Positions 37,256 to 46,600 of a DNA stretch of 64,000 bases are shown one piece after another. The stretch is from Saprospiraceae bacterium (GTDB lineage Bacteria > Bacteroidota > Bacteroidia > Chitinophagales > Saprospiraceae). A program made the position numbers and the translations under genes. The stretch lies in contig JADKGI010000030.1 in NCBI GenBank assembly GCA_016722285.1, forward strand, positions 471,354-535,353, read 5' to 3'. The number at the start of each line of letters is the position of its first letter. Position 1 is the stretch's first letter. The notes under the pieces are model-generated. The model was not told the origin of the DNA. It saw nothing but the letters and a program-made list of their open reading frames with translations, and did not search any database.

Positions 37256-38122
37256 CTAAGAATAGCCCATATTTTTATGCCCTTTTCTGATAATTTTTTT
37301 GCTCTCTTTGCCTTTTATGGGACCTGATTTATCATCTAGCCAAACGATAGCACCTGTAGGACATCTTTGGATAGGATCCAAAGTATTATGTAATTTTGTG
37401 TAATCAATGACGGGTAGATTCTTTATCATGGAGATAGAGTTACCTTCAGCATCCATAGCGCATTTGCCGCATGCGGTACACCCAACTTCGCAAACATTGA
37501 GCACTTCATCACCAGCTTCCAGACTTTTGCAGGCTACCCAGAGTTTATGGCTAATGGGATGTAATGTAAATAGTCCTTTAGGACAGGCTTCTACACAATC
37601 GCCGCAAGCAGTACATTTATTAACGTCAACCACAGGAATGTCAAAAGCATCCATTGTGATAGCATCAAAATCACATACAACAGCACAGTCACCATATCCA
37701 AGACAGCCCCATGAGCAAGCTTTTCCCCCACCCCCTACAAGTGTGGCTGCCTGACATGTATCAATACCATTATATTTGGCCCGATTGATAGTTACATTGA
37801 TTCCACCTCCACAAGCCAATCTTGCGACTATTTTCTCTTCCGCTCCGAGAGCAACACCCAGAAAAGTGGCAATCGCCATTCGTCCTTCATCATTACTTAC
37901 TGTACATTTGCCAGGAAGAACCTTGCCTGAAACCAATGCCTCGGCAAAAGGTCTGCATCCCGGAAAGCCGCAAGCTCCACAATTGGCATGAGGCAACATA
38001 TTCTCCACCAAATCAATGCGTGGGTCTTCATATACGTATAATTTTTTGTAAGCAATGACTATCAATCCTGCCAATACCAAGGTGAGGAGCCCAAGTGCCA
38101 CAATAGGAACTAAAAAGGTCAT
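37256..38122 (-). CDS. rnfB: Rnf electron transport complex subunit B
   Basis: RnfB accepts electrons from reduced ferredoxin on the cytoplasmic side of the Rnf complex. The 288 aa protein starts with one membrane helix (5-25). The Fe-S domain has Cys48, 51, 56 and 73 in ANCGACGFPGC and GKC. Then come ACGGG, GWCL-type SWGCLGYGDCAVVC, and the ferredoxin part NKCTACGDCVEACPKGL with VGCTACGKC and RCPTGAI, for two or more [4Fe-4S] clusters. It is the last gene of the rnf cluster, 159 bp beyond the FNR-like gene, and could have its own promoter. Confidence 0.95.
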   Translation of the reverse strand: MTFLVPIVALGLLTLVLAGLIVIAYKKLYVYEDPRIDLVENMLPHANCGACGFPGCRPFAEALVSGKVLPGKCTVSNDEGRMAIATFLGVALGAEEKIVARLACGGGINVTINRAKYNGIDTCQAATLVGGGGKACSWGCLGYGDCAVVCDFDAITMDAFDIPVVDVNKCTACGDCVEACPKGLFTLHPISHKLWVACKSLEAGDEVLNVCEVGCTACGKCAMDAEGNSISMIKNLPVIDYTKLHNTLDPIQRCPTGAIVWLDDKSGPIKGKESKKIIRKGHKNMGYS

Positions 38123-38281
38123 GTTTGTTTAATTGTCATTTTTCTAAAATTTCTTAGCAGGTACTATTATTATTCAGCAATATATATTTATAAAATATTT
38201 AGTTACATACATTGGCATCCAATACCAGGGTCAGCATTTTAATTATTAAATGATCTCAGCCCACTTTTGCCTGCTATCAGT

Positions 38282-39100
38282 TCAGCTTTTCTGGCATTCC
38301 AGTTTTCTTTTAGATCCGAGTATGGATGAAAAAGCGGTATCAAGCTTGCTTAATATTTTTTCATAACCGGCGACATAAATATAGCAATTGTTATAAGCAA
38401 GCATTTCCTTGATTTCATCAGCTTTTTCTTCTATGACTTTATCCAAAGCTATAGGGTCTGACCAATGGGGCCGAGGGCTCAATGCGTAAAATGCTTCAAA
38501 AGTTTTCTCATCATAATAGTTTGTAAGATCTCCATCTTTATCATTAAGATAGAGTAATTCCAAACCACTCTTTGCACCGTAAAATAATCGGATTTTACCT
38601 TTCCGATCCTTTACATTATTGTATATGTGTTTGACAAAAGCGCGAAACGGAGCAATGCCGGTACCCATCCCAATCAGTATCATATTGGCACTTTTATCAT
38701 CAGGTACAACGAAAGGTAATGAATGGGGACCTGTTATAACCACTTCATCCCCTGCCTTTCTATCGCATAAATAATTTGAAGCAATACCTTCATACCGCTC
38801 ACCGTTAAATTCGTCAACGTATGAACATCTTTTGACCAACATAGTAATGATAGGGAATTTACCATTAGTACCCGGAATATCAGCTACACTGTAGAAACGA
38901 AGGTGTTCAGCATTGCCAAATGGGCCTTCATGCTGTACTATGACACCAAAACTTTGATCGACTTTACATTTGAAATTCGGGTCGTGAACCTCCAGAATGA
39001 TCTCCCTTATTTCTTCACTATCAAGAGGAGTTAACCTTTTTGAACTTTGGACCTTTGCCTTGTAACTTACTTCTGTTTTGTATTCTGCTAAATGTGCCAT
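38282..39100 (-). CDS. Ferredoxin-NADP(+) reductase-like flavoprotein in the rnf cluster
   Basis: A 272 aa plant-type FNR fold. The FAD-binding motif is RFYSVAD (the RxYS box). The NAD(P) half has LIGMGTGIAPFRAFVKHI and LFYGAKSGLELLYL. The C-terminal part VAGYEKILSKLDTAFSSIL matches the FNR pattern, although the protein ends LECQKS instead of in the usual aromatic residue. No Fe-S or membrane domain is visible, so it should be a soluble partner for ferredoxin. It lies between the small Cys-rich protein and rnfB on the same strand. NADPH production from reduced ferredoxin is the likely role. This is inference from fold and position. Confidence 0.85.
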   Translation of the reverse strand: MAHLAEYKTEVSYKAKVQSSKRLTPLDSEEIREIILEVHDPNFKCKVDQSFGVIVQHEGPFGNAEHLRFYSVADIPGTNGKFPIITMLVKRCSYVDEFNGERYEGIASNYLCDRKAGDEVVITGPHSLPFVVPDDKSANMILIGMGTGIAPFRAFVKHIYNNVKDRKGKIRLFYGAKSGLELLYLNDKDGDLTNYYDEKTFEAFYALSPRPHWSDPIALDKVIEEKADEIKEMLAYNNCYIYVAGYEKILSKLDTAFSSILGSKRKLECQKS

Positions 39101-39128
39101 ATTAAATTCTTTTATTTTAAAATAAACT

Positions 39129-39326
39129 TTATTCTCTGATTAATTTTTCTTTATTTTTCTTGCATGCAGTGGTGCATCCACAATTTGTGCATGAGCTTCG
39201 CCCTGCTAAAACATCGTCATCAGAAGTATATTCATGAAATGTGTTTCTCCACCATGATTGGATCATTACCCAAAATATCATGAGTCCGACTATAATTACA
39301 AATGCTATAAACAATGATCTTATCAT
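39129..39326 (-). CDS. Tiny Cys-rich membrane protein in the rnf cluster
   Basis: A 65 aa protein with one N-terminal membrane helix (about 4-24), a short acidic stretch (TSDDDVLAGR) and a Cys cluster SCTNCGCTTACKKN with Cys46, 49, 51 and 55. This layout resembles FeoB-associated Cys-rich membrane proteins (PF12669), but the gene sits 18 bp after rnfA and 28 bp before the FNR-like gene. It could bind a metal or Fe-S cluster at the Rnf complex or help its assembly. Its codon use and spacing agree with a real gene. Confidence 0.65.
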   Translation of the reverse strand: MIRSLFIAFVIIVGLMIFWVMIQSWWRNTFHEYTSDDDVLAGRSSCTNCGCTTACKKNKEKLIRE

Positions 39327-39344
39327 ATTATTTTTAATTTAAGA

Positions 39345-39926
39345 TTAACTTCCTAATCCTGCAAAACCCATAAAAGACAGAGACAGAATCCCTGCAACCA
39401 TCAATATCAAAGCAGTACCTTTCACTACCCCTGAAACCTCTGCGAATTCGAGTTGCTCTCTGATACCTGCCATCAACACCAACGCAAGTGTAAATCCGGC
39501 TCCGGCTCCAATTGCAAACACAAAACTCTGCATTAACCCATATCCTTTGATAGTCTGAAATAATGCCAGACCCAATACAGCACAGTTAGTAGTGATTAGA
39601 GGTAAAAAAATACCTAATGCTTTGAATAATGCGGGACTTATTTTTTTGATAAACATTTCTACCAGTTGTACTGTAGAAGCAATGACGACAATATAACTGA
39701 TCAATTGTAAAAAAGGAGCGTTAATAGTAACCAGCAAGGCATGAATGCCATAAGCACAAAGGGCACTTATTACCATAACAAAGGTAACGGCAGCCCCCAT
39801 TTTTGAAGCTGTTTCAATCTTATTTGATACTCCTAAAAATGGACAGATACCAAGGAAATATGCCAAAACAAAATTATTGATGAGGCTGGCATTAATAAAG
39901 ATGTACCAAAGTGAATCGTTGTTCAT
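39345..39926 (-). CDS. rnfA: Rnf electron transport complex subunit A
   Basis: RnfA is an integral membrane subunit with about six helices, 193 aa. It has the family motifs NNFVLAYFLGICPFLGVS near the start and FLPLITTNCAVLGLALF in the middle, which carry the Cys residues that bind the intramembrane cluster shared with RnfE. The end is GIREQLEFAEV and beyond. The homologue NqrE is very similar. The presence of RnfB and absence of NqrA/NqrF in the cluster decide for Rnf. It overlaps rnfE by 4 bp. Confidence 0.94.
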   Translation of the reverse strand: MNNDSLWYIFINASLINNFVLAYFLGICPFLGVSNKIETASKMGAAVTFVMVISALCAYGIHALLVTINAPFLQLISYIVVIASTVQLVEMFIKKISPALFKALGIFLPLITTNCAVLGLALFQTIKGYGLMQSFVFAIGAGAGFTLALVLMAGIREQLEFAEVSGVVKGTALILMVAGILSLSFMGFAGLGS

Positions 39927-40578
39927 GCTTTATTTTTTTTTAGTTTGAAGGCATTAAAGATAAGCAGCCAGATGGCTAAAGTAAAGAATCCACCAGCCGG
40001 TAAAATCATGATCACCCAATTTTGAAATGATGCCGGCATAATGTCCAACCCAAAAAAACTTCCACTTCCTAACAACTCCCTAAGGACACCTATACAAAGC
40101 AAAGCAAAAGTAAAACCCAGACCCATACCAAGTCCATCCAAAATTGATTTGCCAACCGAATTCTTTGAAGCAAAAGCTTCAGCTCTGCTCAGAATCACGC
40201 AATTGACAACAATAAGAGCAATAAAAGCACCCAGGCTCTTGTGCAGATCTATACTAATGGCTTGAATCACGTAATCAGTCATTGTTACAAAAGTGGCTAT
40301 GATCAAGCATAAGATGCTATTCTGACTTGTTTGGGTATGAAGTTTCTTAGTAATGAGATAAGTATATTTGACATCAGCAAAACAAATGCTGTTGCCAGTC
40401 CCATTGCCAATGCATTGATAGCAGAATTGGAAACCGCAAGAGTAGGACACATTCCCAACACCTGAACAAATACAGGGTTGTCCCGCCACAATCCTTTGAT
40501 AAACTCATCAGTTGATGGATGTTCAGCAAGAGAACTTAAAAAACCTTTTCCCGAATTTTTATCTTTTATAAGACTCAT
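39923..40578 (-). CDS. rnfE: Rnf electron transport complex subunit E, frameshifted near 40310
   Basis: RnfE pairs with RnfA in the membrane. The first frame reads MSLIKDKNSGKGFLSSLAEH to LLRNFIPKQVRI, with QVLGMCPTLAVSNSAINALAMG. The second continues ATFVTMTDYVIQAISIDLHKSLGAFIALIVVNCVILSRAEAFA to LKKNKA. Joined near 40310 they form about 218 aa, the usual size. The Cys in GMCPTLA and in VVNCVILSRAE correspond to the cluster ligands. The break is probably a one-base consensus error. It overlaps rnfG by 4 bp upstream and rnfA by 4 bp downstream. Confidence 0.9.
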
Positions 40579-41271
40579 TTTTCACTTTTATTATTTATCA
40601 AAAACGACTTTTGATTCTTATAGATCAAGGGTATCCATTGATCCGTACTTATGCTTATAATATTTCCCACAGCCCTTGATGATATGGTGGCACCCGAAAT
40701 TCCATCTATCTCCCATCCATTCGTTTTTGCTCCACTCTTGACTGTCTTGATCTGATTTTTTATTTTACCAAAATCGTCCGTTAAAGCGCAATCCAAAGCT
40801 TCAAAATTTTTTAAAAACCTTTCGTCTTTTTCTATTTTGTCTCCTAAACCCGGTGTTTCTTTGCTCTAATACTATGAAGCCAATGATTTTTTGAGTGGCG
40901 GGATCATAACCGTAGAGAACGTTTAACACTTCCCCATAACCTTGACCATTGGCCTGAATGGCAATACCTTTTAATTGATCAGATGCATCATAGCCTGCAT
41001 ATACTATTGATTTTTTAATATTATCAGGGACCAATGGAGTAAACGAAAGGTCTTGATTTATTTGAAATGCTTTAGTTTTTGCAATACCAGGGATGACTTT
41101 GAAAATAGCTTTTTCAAGTGCTTCAGCTTTATTTGCTTCGATATAAGAAGAGGTACCTTCGAAGGTAAATACAATCAATAAGGCACAAATCACTCCGATA
41201 CCTACCATAGACACTAACATTTTTGTGTTGCTGGCTTCAGGATTTAGTTCTGCTGGCGTTTTAATACTCAT
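40575..41271 (-). CDS. rnfG: Rnf electron transport complex subunit G, frameshifted near 40855
   Basis: RnfG is a single-helix membrane protein with covalently bound FMN facing outward. The N-terminal frame has a helix (18-39) and ends near IIGFIVLEQ. The other frame picks up as ETPGLGDKIEKDERFLKNFEALD and reaches DGISGATISSRAV, the FMN attachment motif where ApbE links FMN to Thr. The restored product is about 231 aa. The break lies around 40850-40865 in an A-rich stretch. No apbE gene is present in the window, so the flavin transferase must be elsewhere. Confidence 0.9.
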
Positions 41272-42247
41272 GATATTTTTAATTTTTTATGAGTGCCATA
41301 AACTCTTGGTTTAATCATATTGTCGATATGTGGGGAAATAGCATTTGCTAATAAGATTGCATACATAACGCCTTCCGGCAGCCCCCCCCATAATCTTATA
41401 GTCACTACCAGTACCCCAATGATGCTTCCATAAATCCATACTCCCAATGATGTGATAGGTGAAGCGACCATATCGGTGGCCATAAAGATAGCTCCCAACA
41501 TCAAACCGCCAGAAAACAAAGTAAAGAATGGGGATGGATAATGTGTTGGGTCAATGAAATACATGATCCCACTAAACACCAGTACTGTGGCAAAATTGAA
41601 ACAGGAATTCTCCAATTCAACATCTTTCTCAATGCTAAATAAATACCTCCAAGTATTAGGAATAAGCCACTTGTCTCTCCTGCCGAACCACTGCAAAATC
41701 CCATGACTAAATCATATGTATGCGTACCAACATGATCAAATTTGAATGCAGAAATGGGTGTTGCACCAGACATGGCATCCACTACTGGCTCCATAAAAGG
41801 AAAAGTGATAACAGATGATGAAACCATGTTAAAACGGTCAGGCGCAAAGACAGGAAACCATGTTGTTATAGCTACAGGGAATGCTGCTTGCAGCACTGCC
41901 CTGCCCACAAGTGCAGGATTGAAAACATTATATCCCAAGCCTCCAAATATAAACTTACCGAGTGCAATAGCGATGACAGAACCCAGAAATGCCATCCACA
42001 GAGGAAAATTTGGTGGCAATGTCATGCCAAGCAGGAGGCCTGTGATAACAGCAGAATAGTCTGAAATAGTTGATTCTTTTTTGGATAATTTACATAAGGC
42101 GTGCTCTGTGAAAACAGCTGAAAGAGTTGTTGTCAATAAAACAAGCAATGCATTGATTCCAAATGTATAGACTCCAAATGCTACAGCGGGGAGTAAGGCC
42201 AAAACAACATGTTTCATGATTGTGTCTGTACTTAAGCCCTTCCCCAC
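41268..42247 (-). CDS. rnfD: Rnf electron transport complex subunit D, frameshifted near 41593
   Basis: RnfD is the second FMN-binding membrane subunit and part of the ion path. Helices are evident through about 325 aa. The motif SGATPISAFKFD carries the FMN-linked Thr. TGLLLGMTLPPNFPLWMAFLGS and NPALVGRAVLQAAFP are typical. Adding one T to the run at 41592-41595 changes SILPQYW to SIFATVLVFSGIMYF and restores the frame. The best visible start is GTG at 42247, but residues ITLNISTSPQV just upstream look like the family N-terminus and lack an ATG, so the true start is uncertain. It overlaps rnfG by 4 bp. Confidence 0.88.
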
Positions 42248-42273
42248 CTGCGGAGATGTACTTATATTTAAAG

Positions 42274-43641
42274 TTATTTAGGCATGATTGGTATTTTGGG
42301 TGAGGCCTTTTTCCTTCTGTATCTTGATTTTGAAAGTCTGAAATACTGTACCAATGGAATATGGGAAGGGCATACGTACGAACAGGATCCGCATTCAAAA
42401 CAATCCATCAAATGAAAATCTTCTACCATGCTATCGAATGATTCAAATTTAGCAAGAATTCCAAGTTTTGAAGGGTTCAGTGATATCGGGCAAGCATCCA
42501 CGCATGCGCCACATTTGATACATGGATATATTTTATCGGAATGATTTATATCTTTATTACCGAAAACCAAAATCCCTGAGGTTCCTTTCGTAATAGATAT
42601 ATCCAAATTTGAAACAGCGACACCCATCATAGGTCCACCCATATACACTTCACTAATGTCATCATGGATGCCTACGTAATCTAAAACATAACGCAAGGGG
42701 GTTCCTACAGGGATGAGATAATTGCCTTTCTTCTTCACTGCTGGTCCTGCTATGGTGATGACTCTTTCCTGGATACCTCTGCCATGTGGAAGCAATCGTC
42801 CGATTTCAGCAGTAGTAGCAATGTTTACAGTCACCACATTAACCTCGATTGGTAAGCCACCTGAAGGTACTTCTTGTCCCAGTATAGCGGTGATGAGCAT
42901 CTTCTCTGAGCCTTGCGGATATTTGACAGGTACTACTTTTACTGTGAAGGGTATATCACTTGGTTTAAGTTTATTTAAATGATCTGCTGCATCCTGTTTA
43001 TTTCCTTCGATACCTATGATCGTTTTGCTGGCACCGGTAGCTTTCATCAGATATCTGATACCCATGAAAATGTCGTCTGCCTGTTCGAGCATCACTCTAT
43101 GATCTGTGGTCAGATATGGCTCACATTCTATACCATTTATCATTAAGACTTCACAATTTTTTCCATCAGGTACTTTAAGTTTTACATGCGTCGGAAATGC
43201 AGCTCCTCCCAAACCAACTATTCCGGCATCTTGTATCCCCTTTAAGATTTCGTCAGCAGTCGAAGTGTCAACATTCAGAGGGATGCCTTCAGCAACATCC
43301 TGACCAGAGGATGGAAAAGCTTCCAGATAGATACCTTCAACCATATTTCCTGAGATCGTCGGCACCAAAGATATTTTTTTAATGGTACCAGACACTGGTG
43401 CGTGTATTGGTACAGAAACATAAGATGATGATTTCGCTAATACCTGACCTCTAAAAACTTCCTGTCCTTCTCTGACTATGATTTCTGAAGGAGTCCCTAA
43501 ATGTTGGGACATAGGTATAATCAATACAGGTGCAAAAGGGAATTGCCTGATAGGTAATCCTTTGGTTTCATCCTTGTTTTCAGGAGGATGAATTCCATTC
43601 TTAAATGTGTTATTATATAGCTGAAAGATTCCCATTTTCAA
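42274..43641 (-). CDS. rnfC: Rnf electron transport complex subunit C
   Basis: RnfC is the NADH-contacting peripheral subunit, with FMN, NAD and Fe-S sites on the cytoplasmic side. The 455 aa protein has GGAAFPTHVKLK (the Rossmann-like nucleotide motif of the NuoF/RnfC family), NGIECEPYLTTDHR, GGLPIEVNVVTVN, and two cluster motifs, CIKCGACVDACP and CFECGSCSYVCPSHIPL. It lies 2 bp after the PFOR gene, which implies one transcript. This is a short RnfC without the long Ala-rich tail known in some Proteobacteria. Confidence 0.95.
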   Translation of the reverse strand: MKMGIFQLYNNTFKNGIHPPENKDETKGLPIRQFPFAPVLIIPMSQHLGTPSEIIVREGQEVFRGQVLAKSSSYVSVPIHAPVSGTIKKISLVPTISGNMVEGIYLEAFPSSGQDVAEGIPLNVDTSTADEILKGIQDAGIVGLGGAAFPTHVKLKVPDGKNCEVLMINGIECEPYLTTDHRVMLEQADDIFMGIRYLMKATGASKTIIGIEGNKQDAADHLNKLKPSDIPFTVKVVPVKYPQGSEKMLITAILGQEVPSGGLPIEVNVVTVNIATTAEIGRLLPHGRGIQERVITIAGPAVKKKGNYLIPVGTPLRYVLDYVGIHDDISEVYMGGPMMGVAVSNLDISITKGTSGILVFGNKDINHSDKIYPCIKCGACVDACPISLNPSKLGILAKFESFDSMVEDFHLMDCFECGSCSYVCPSHIPLVQYFRLSKSRYRRKKASPKIPIMPK

Positions 43642-43643
43642 TT

Positions 43644-46600
43644 CTAATTAAACTTTTCGCCTCTGTTGATCCATTTGTCTATATCTTTTTCTGTCCGATC
43701 AGAAGGCAATCCGGGATGTATTACGCTTGCTGTACATTTTTCTGCTGCTTTGACGATGTCCTGGTATGGGCCACCAAATGGATTGAGGATAAAAGCCTTT
43801 TTATTATTGTTGTAGGCAAATATTTTATTGTTGAGTTTTGTACATTCGTCACACGATGTACAATTTTCAGTCTCAATCCATGGAGCCAGATATCCATTGG
43901 TTGTGGTATCATTGCTAATATCATCTTTATTTTGAAGAAATCCATCATTGGTGGCAAAATCAACCAATCCGGACCCATCATCTCCTGCTAACTGCATTAA
44001 ACCTTTGGCGATCCGTCCTACCACTTCTGACCGGATCTTTTTCTCCAAATCGACCGCTTCAGTCTCTTCTTTTTTAAAGCCGGATAAGTCCCGAAGCATG
44101 ATCCAAAAATTCCTTCTCTCCTCACATGATTCGACTATAGGATTTGACACGAGGACCCTCGTTAAGTTTTGCTTCTTATCTACTGTCCATATATAAGGGT
44201 ATTGTCCTTCTCTTTCTTCAGCTGTCAATTCTAAAAACTCTGCAAGTATGACCATATTGTCATTCCATGCATCTCTGGGAACTTTCCTGAAGTGCTTTCT
44301 GAATCTGGCTTCTGTTAATGCAAAATCAGCAAACGTCATAGAAACATCCATCGTTTTTTGTTGCCCGAACTCATTATACTTCAATTGATATGAAGGCCAT
44401 AATTGATCCATAGCAGGATTACCGCTTAGATCCAAACATTCTTCAACTCTAAGTCCCTTATCAGGGTTATATTGAAAAATTGGATATGCACGGGACTCTA
44501 CGACAAGCTTGGCCTGTTGTACTCCGAGGTCATCGGCTACTCCATGTTCCGGCTGACAAGTAGTGTACATGTTGAACAGGGCCGGTCTCTTGGTCATAAG
44601 GCCGTCAATAAAGCCTTCAATCATCTGACTGGTATTGGCCAGAGTACTCTGAAGTACAAAAGTATTCCTGTGAGCTATAGCAATCAATCCAATCTCTTTT
44701 CGAGGCTCTGATTTTCCTTTTTTAACTTTACCATACTGTGCCATGTCAGAAATTTGGCCTATAAAGCCTGAAGTACATGCTTGCCCTCCAGTATTGGAAT
44801 AAACTTGTGTATCTACTATGACTACTTTTATTGGCTTCCCGGATGCCATCATCCTTGAGAGGTTTTGGAATCCTATATCGTACATGGCTCCATCACCACC
44901 TAATGCTACTACCGGTGGACAAAGATTCCATTCATCATCATTAAATTGTTCCCAATTAAAATAGGTAAAAAACGAATCATGTAAATCAGGTTCATAGCTT
45001 CCACTAAGGACTAATTCAGCTTTCCTTATTGTCCTGAATCCATCTGCCATTTTCGCCATGTGTCCTTCAAATATGCCCATAGCCATAGATGTTGAATCCT
45101 GAAAAAGGTGATTTGCCCATGGAAACGGATAAGGGTTAAACGGATAGGTGCTTCCCCAGACTGAAGTACAACCTGTCGAATTGCACATTCCCATATTTGA
45201 TCGTCCCTGACCTGTTGTACCATTGGTGTATTTCCATTTCAGCTTTTTCAATTTAGCTAACAATTGAGTGATATTCATAAGCCATTCCTGATCTATAGGC
45301 GTTGTATCCTTTGTTTGATCCAATTTGTGAGCAATATCAGCTATTTTCAAATCTCTTGAATGAGACTCATTTAAGATTTGGGATATGGCATCTGTATCGT
45401 TTACATCCAACGTATTGATCAACTTTAATTGAATATGCTTTTCTAAATTTTGAATCAGTTCATTCAATTGAAGAATGTGTTTTTCGATGCGTGGCTGCAT
45501 CAATGATTCAACAGTGGCAACAAATAGGTGCACAACAGATTTCTCTGAGCATCCCAAACAGGCGCCATCACCACTGGCAAAGCTAAGATAGGCATCTTTA
45601 TTTAATAGAATGGTTTCAAGTGGACCGATTTTTTCTTCAAGACTATCTATACGGTGGTATTTTTTAGGCGTATTAGGAAGGTCAAGCCACAAATCCCATT
45701 GTTTTCTTAAGCTAGCTACAGATTCTTCTGTTTGGGTCACAATCCTGAGTGCATCATCATGGCACACATTGACACATTCCATGCAACCTTTGCAAGTAGT
45801 CGGATTTATAGTAATGCTGAATAGACCACCACTATTGGGTTCTTTCTTCTCATTCAATTCATAGTATGGCCTGGTCAGAGCAAAATTGAAATCTCCAAGT
45901 TCATCTGCAAACCACTCGAATTCCTTAACGACATTTTCAGCCCCATTATGATCTGCAATGGTTTTTGATATGGCATTGTGGATGTAATTGTTTACGGTAG
46001 CGCCATTCTGTGATTGATTCATCAGCGTCCTGATATGGCTTTCCATTTGCCTGACTGCTTTGGGCAATATTTCGACAGTGCCATGATTCTTTTTTACTCT
46101 TTTCACGATCGTATCCAGAACATCAGACAGGGTACTTACCAATCCTGGTATGGCAGTATCAGGACAAGCTGTGTAGCAATTGCCGCAGGCAGTACAATTA
46201 TTTGGTATCCATGATGGATGTTCAAATCGGATTCCGGTCATGTCTCTAAACAGGGATGTGGCAGCTGGCATGACACTTAAGCCAATAAATGGATCAGTAA
46301 TATTATCATTACCCATTCCCTGCAAATAAAAGTTGCCTGTTTGTTCCCAAAATCTATGAATATCACTTAATTTAGATTCGCTTTGAGGGATATTTTTTAA
46401 CATGTTTGGTATTGGCAGAATCTGTTTACCATTCAATAGCTCTGTTACATTATTGCCAATTACTTTATCTTTAATTTCTTTTATTTCATCAAAACCTCTT
46501 TTGACTACCCGCATATTATCGTCAATTACTCTCTGGCCTTTTGATCCAAACTTGTGGAGTAACTGATCTTCGATGGCTTTTAGTAATTCTTCTTCAGAAA

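Noticed and set aside
37407..38058. Overlapping plus-strand ORFs opposite rnfB
   Set aside because: They mirror the Cys- and Gly-rich rnfB codons and have no independent support.
39345..43641. Na(+)-NQR instead of Rnf
   Set aside because: RnfB with its Fe-S motifs and RnfC with two ferredoxin motifs are present. NqrA and NqrF are absent.
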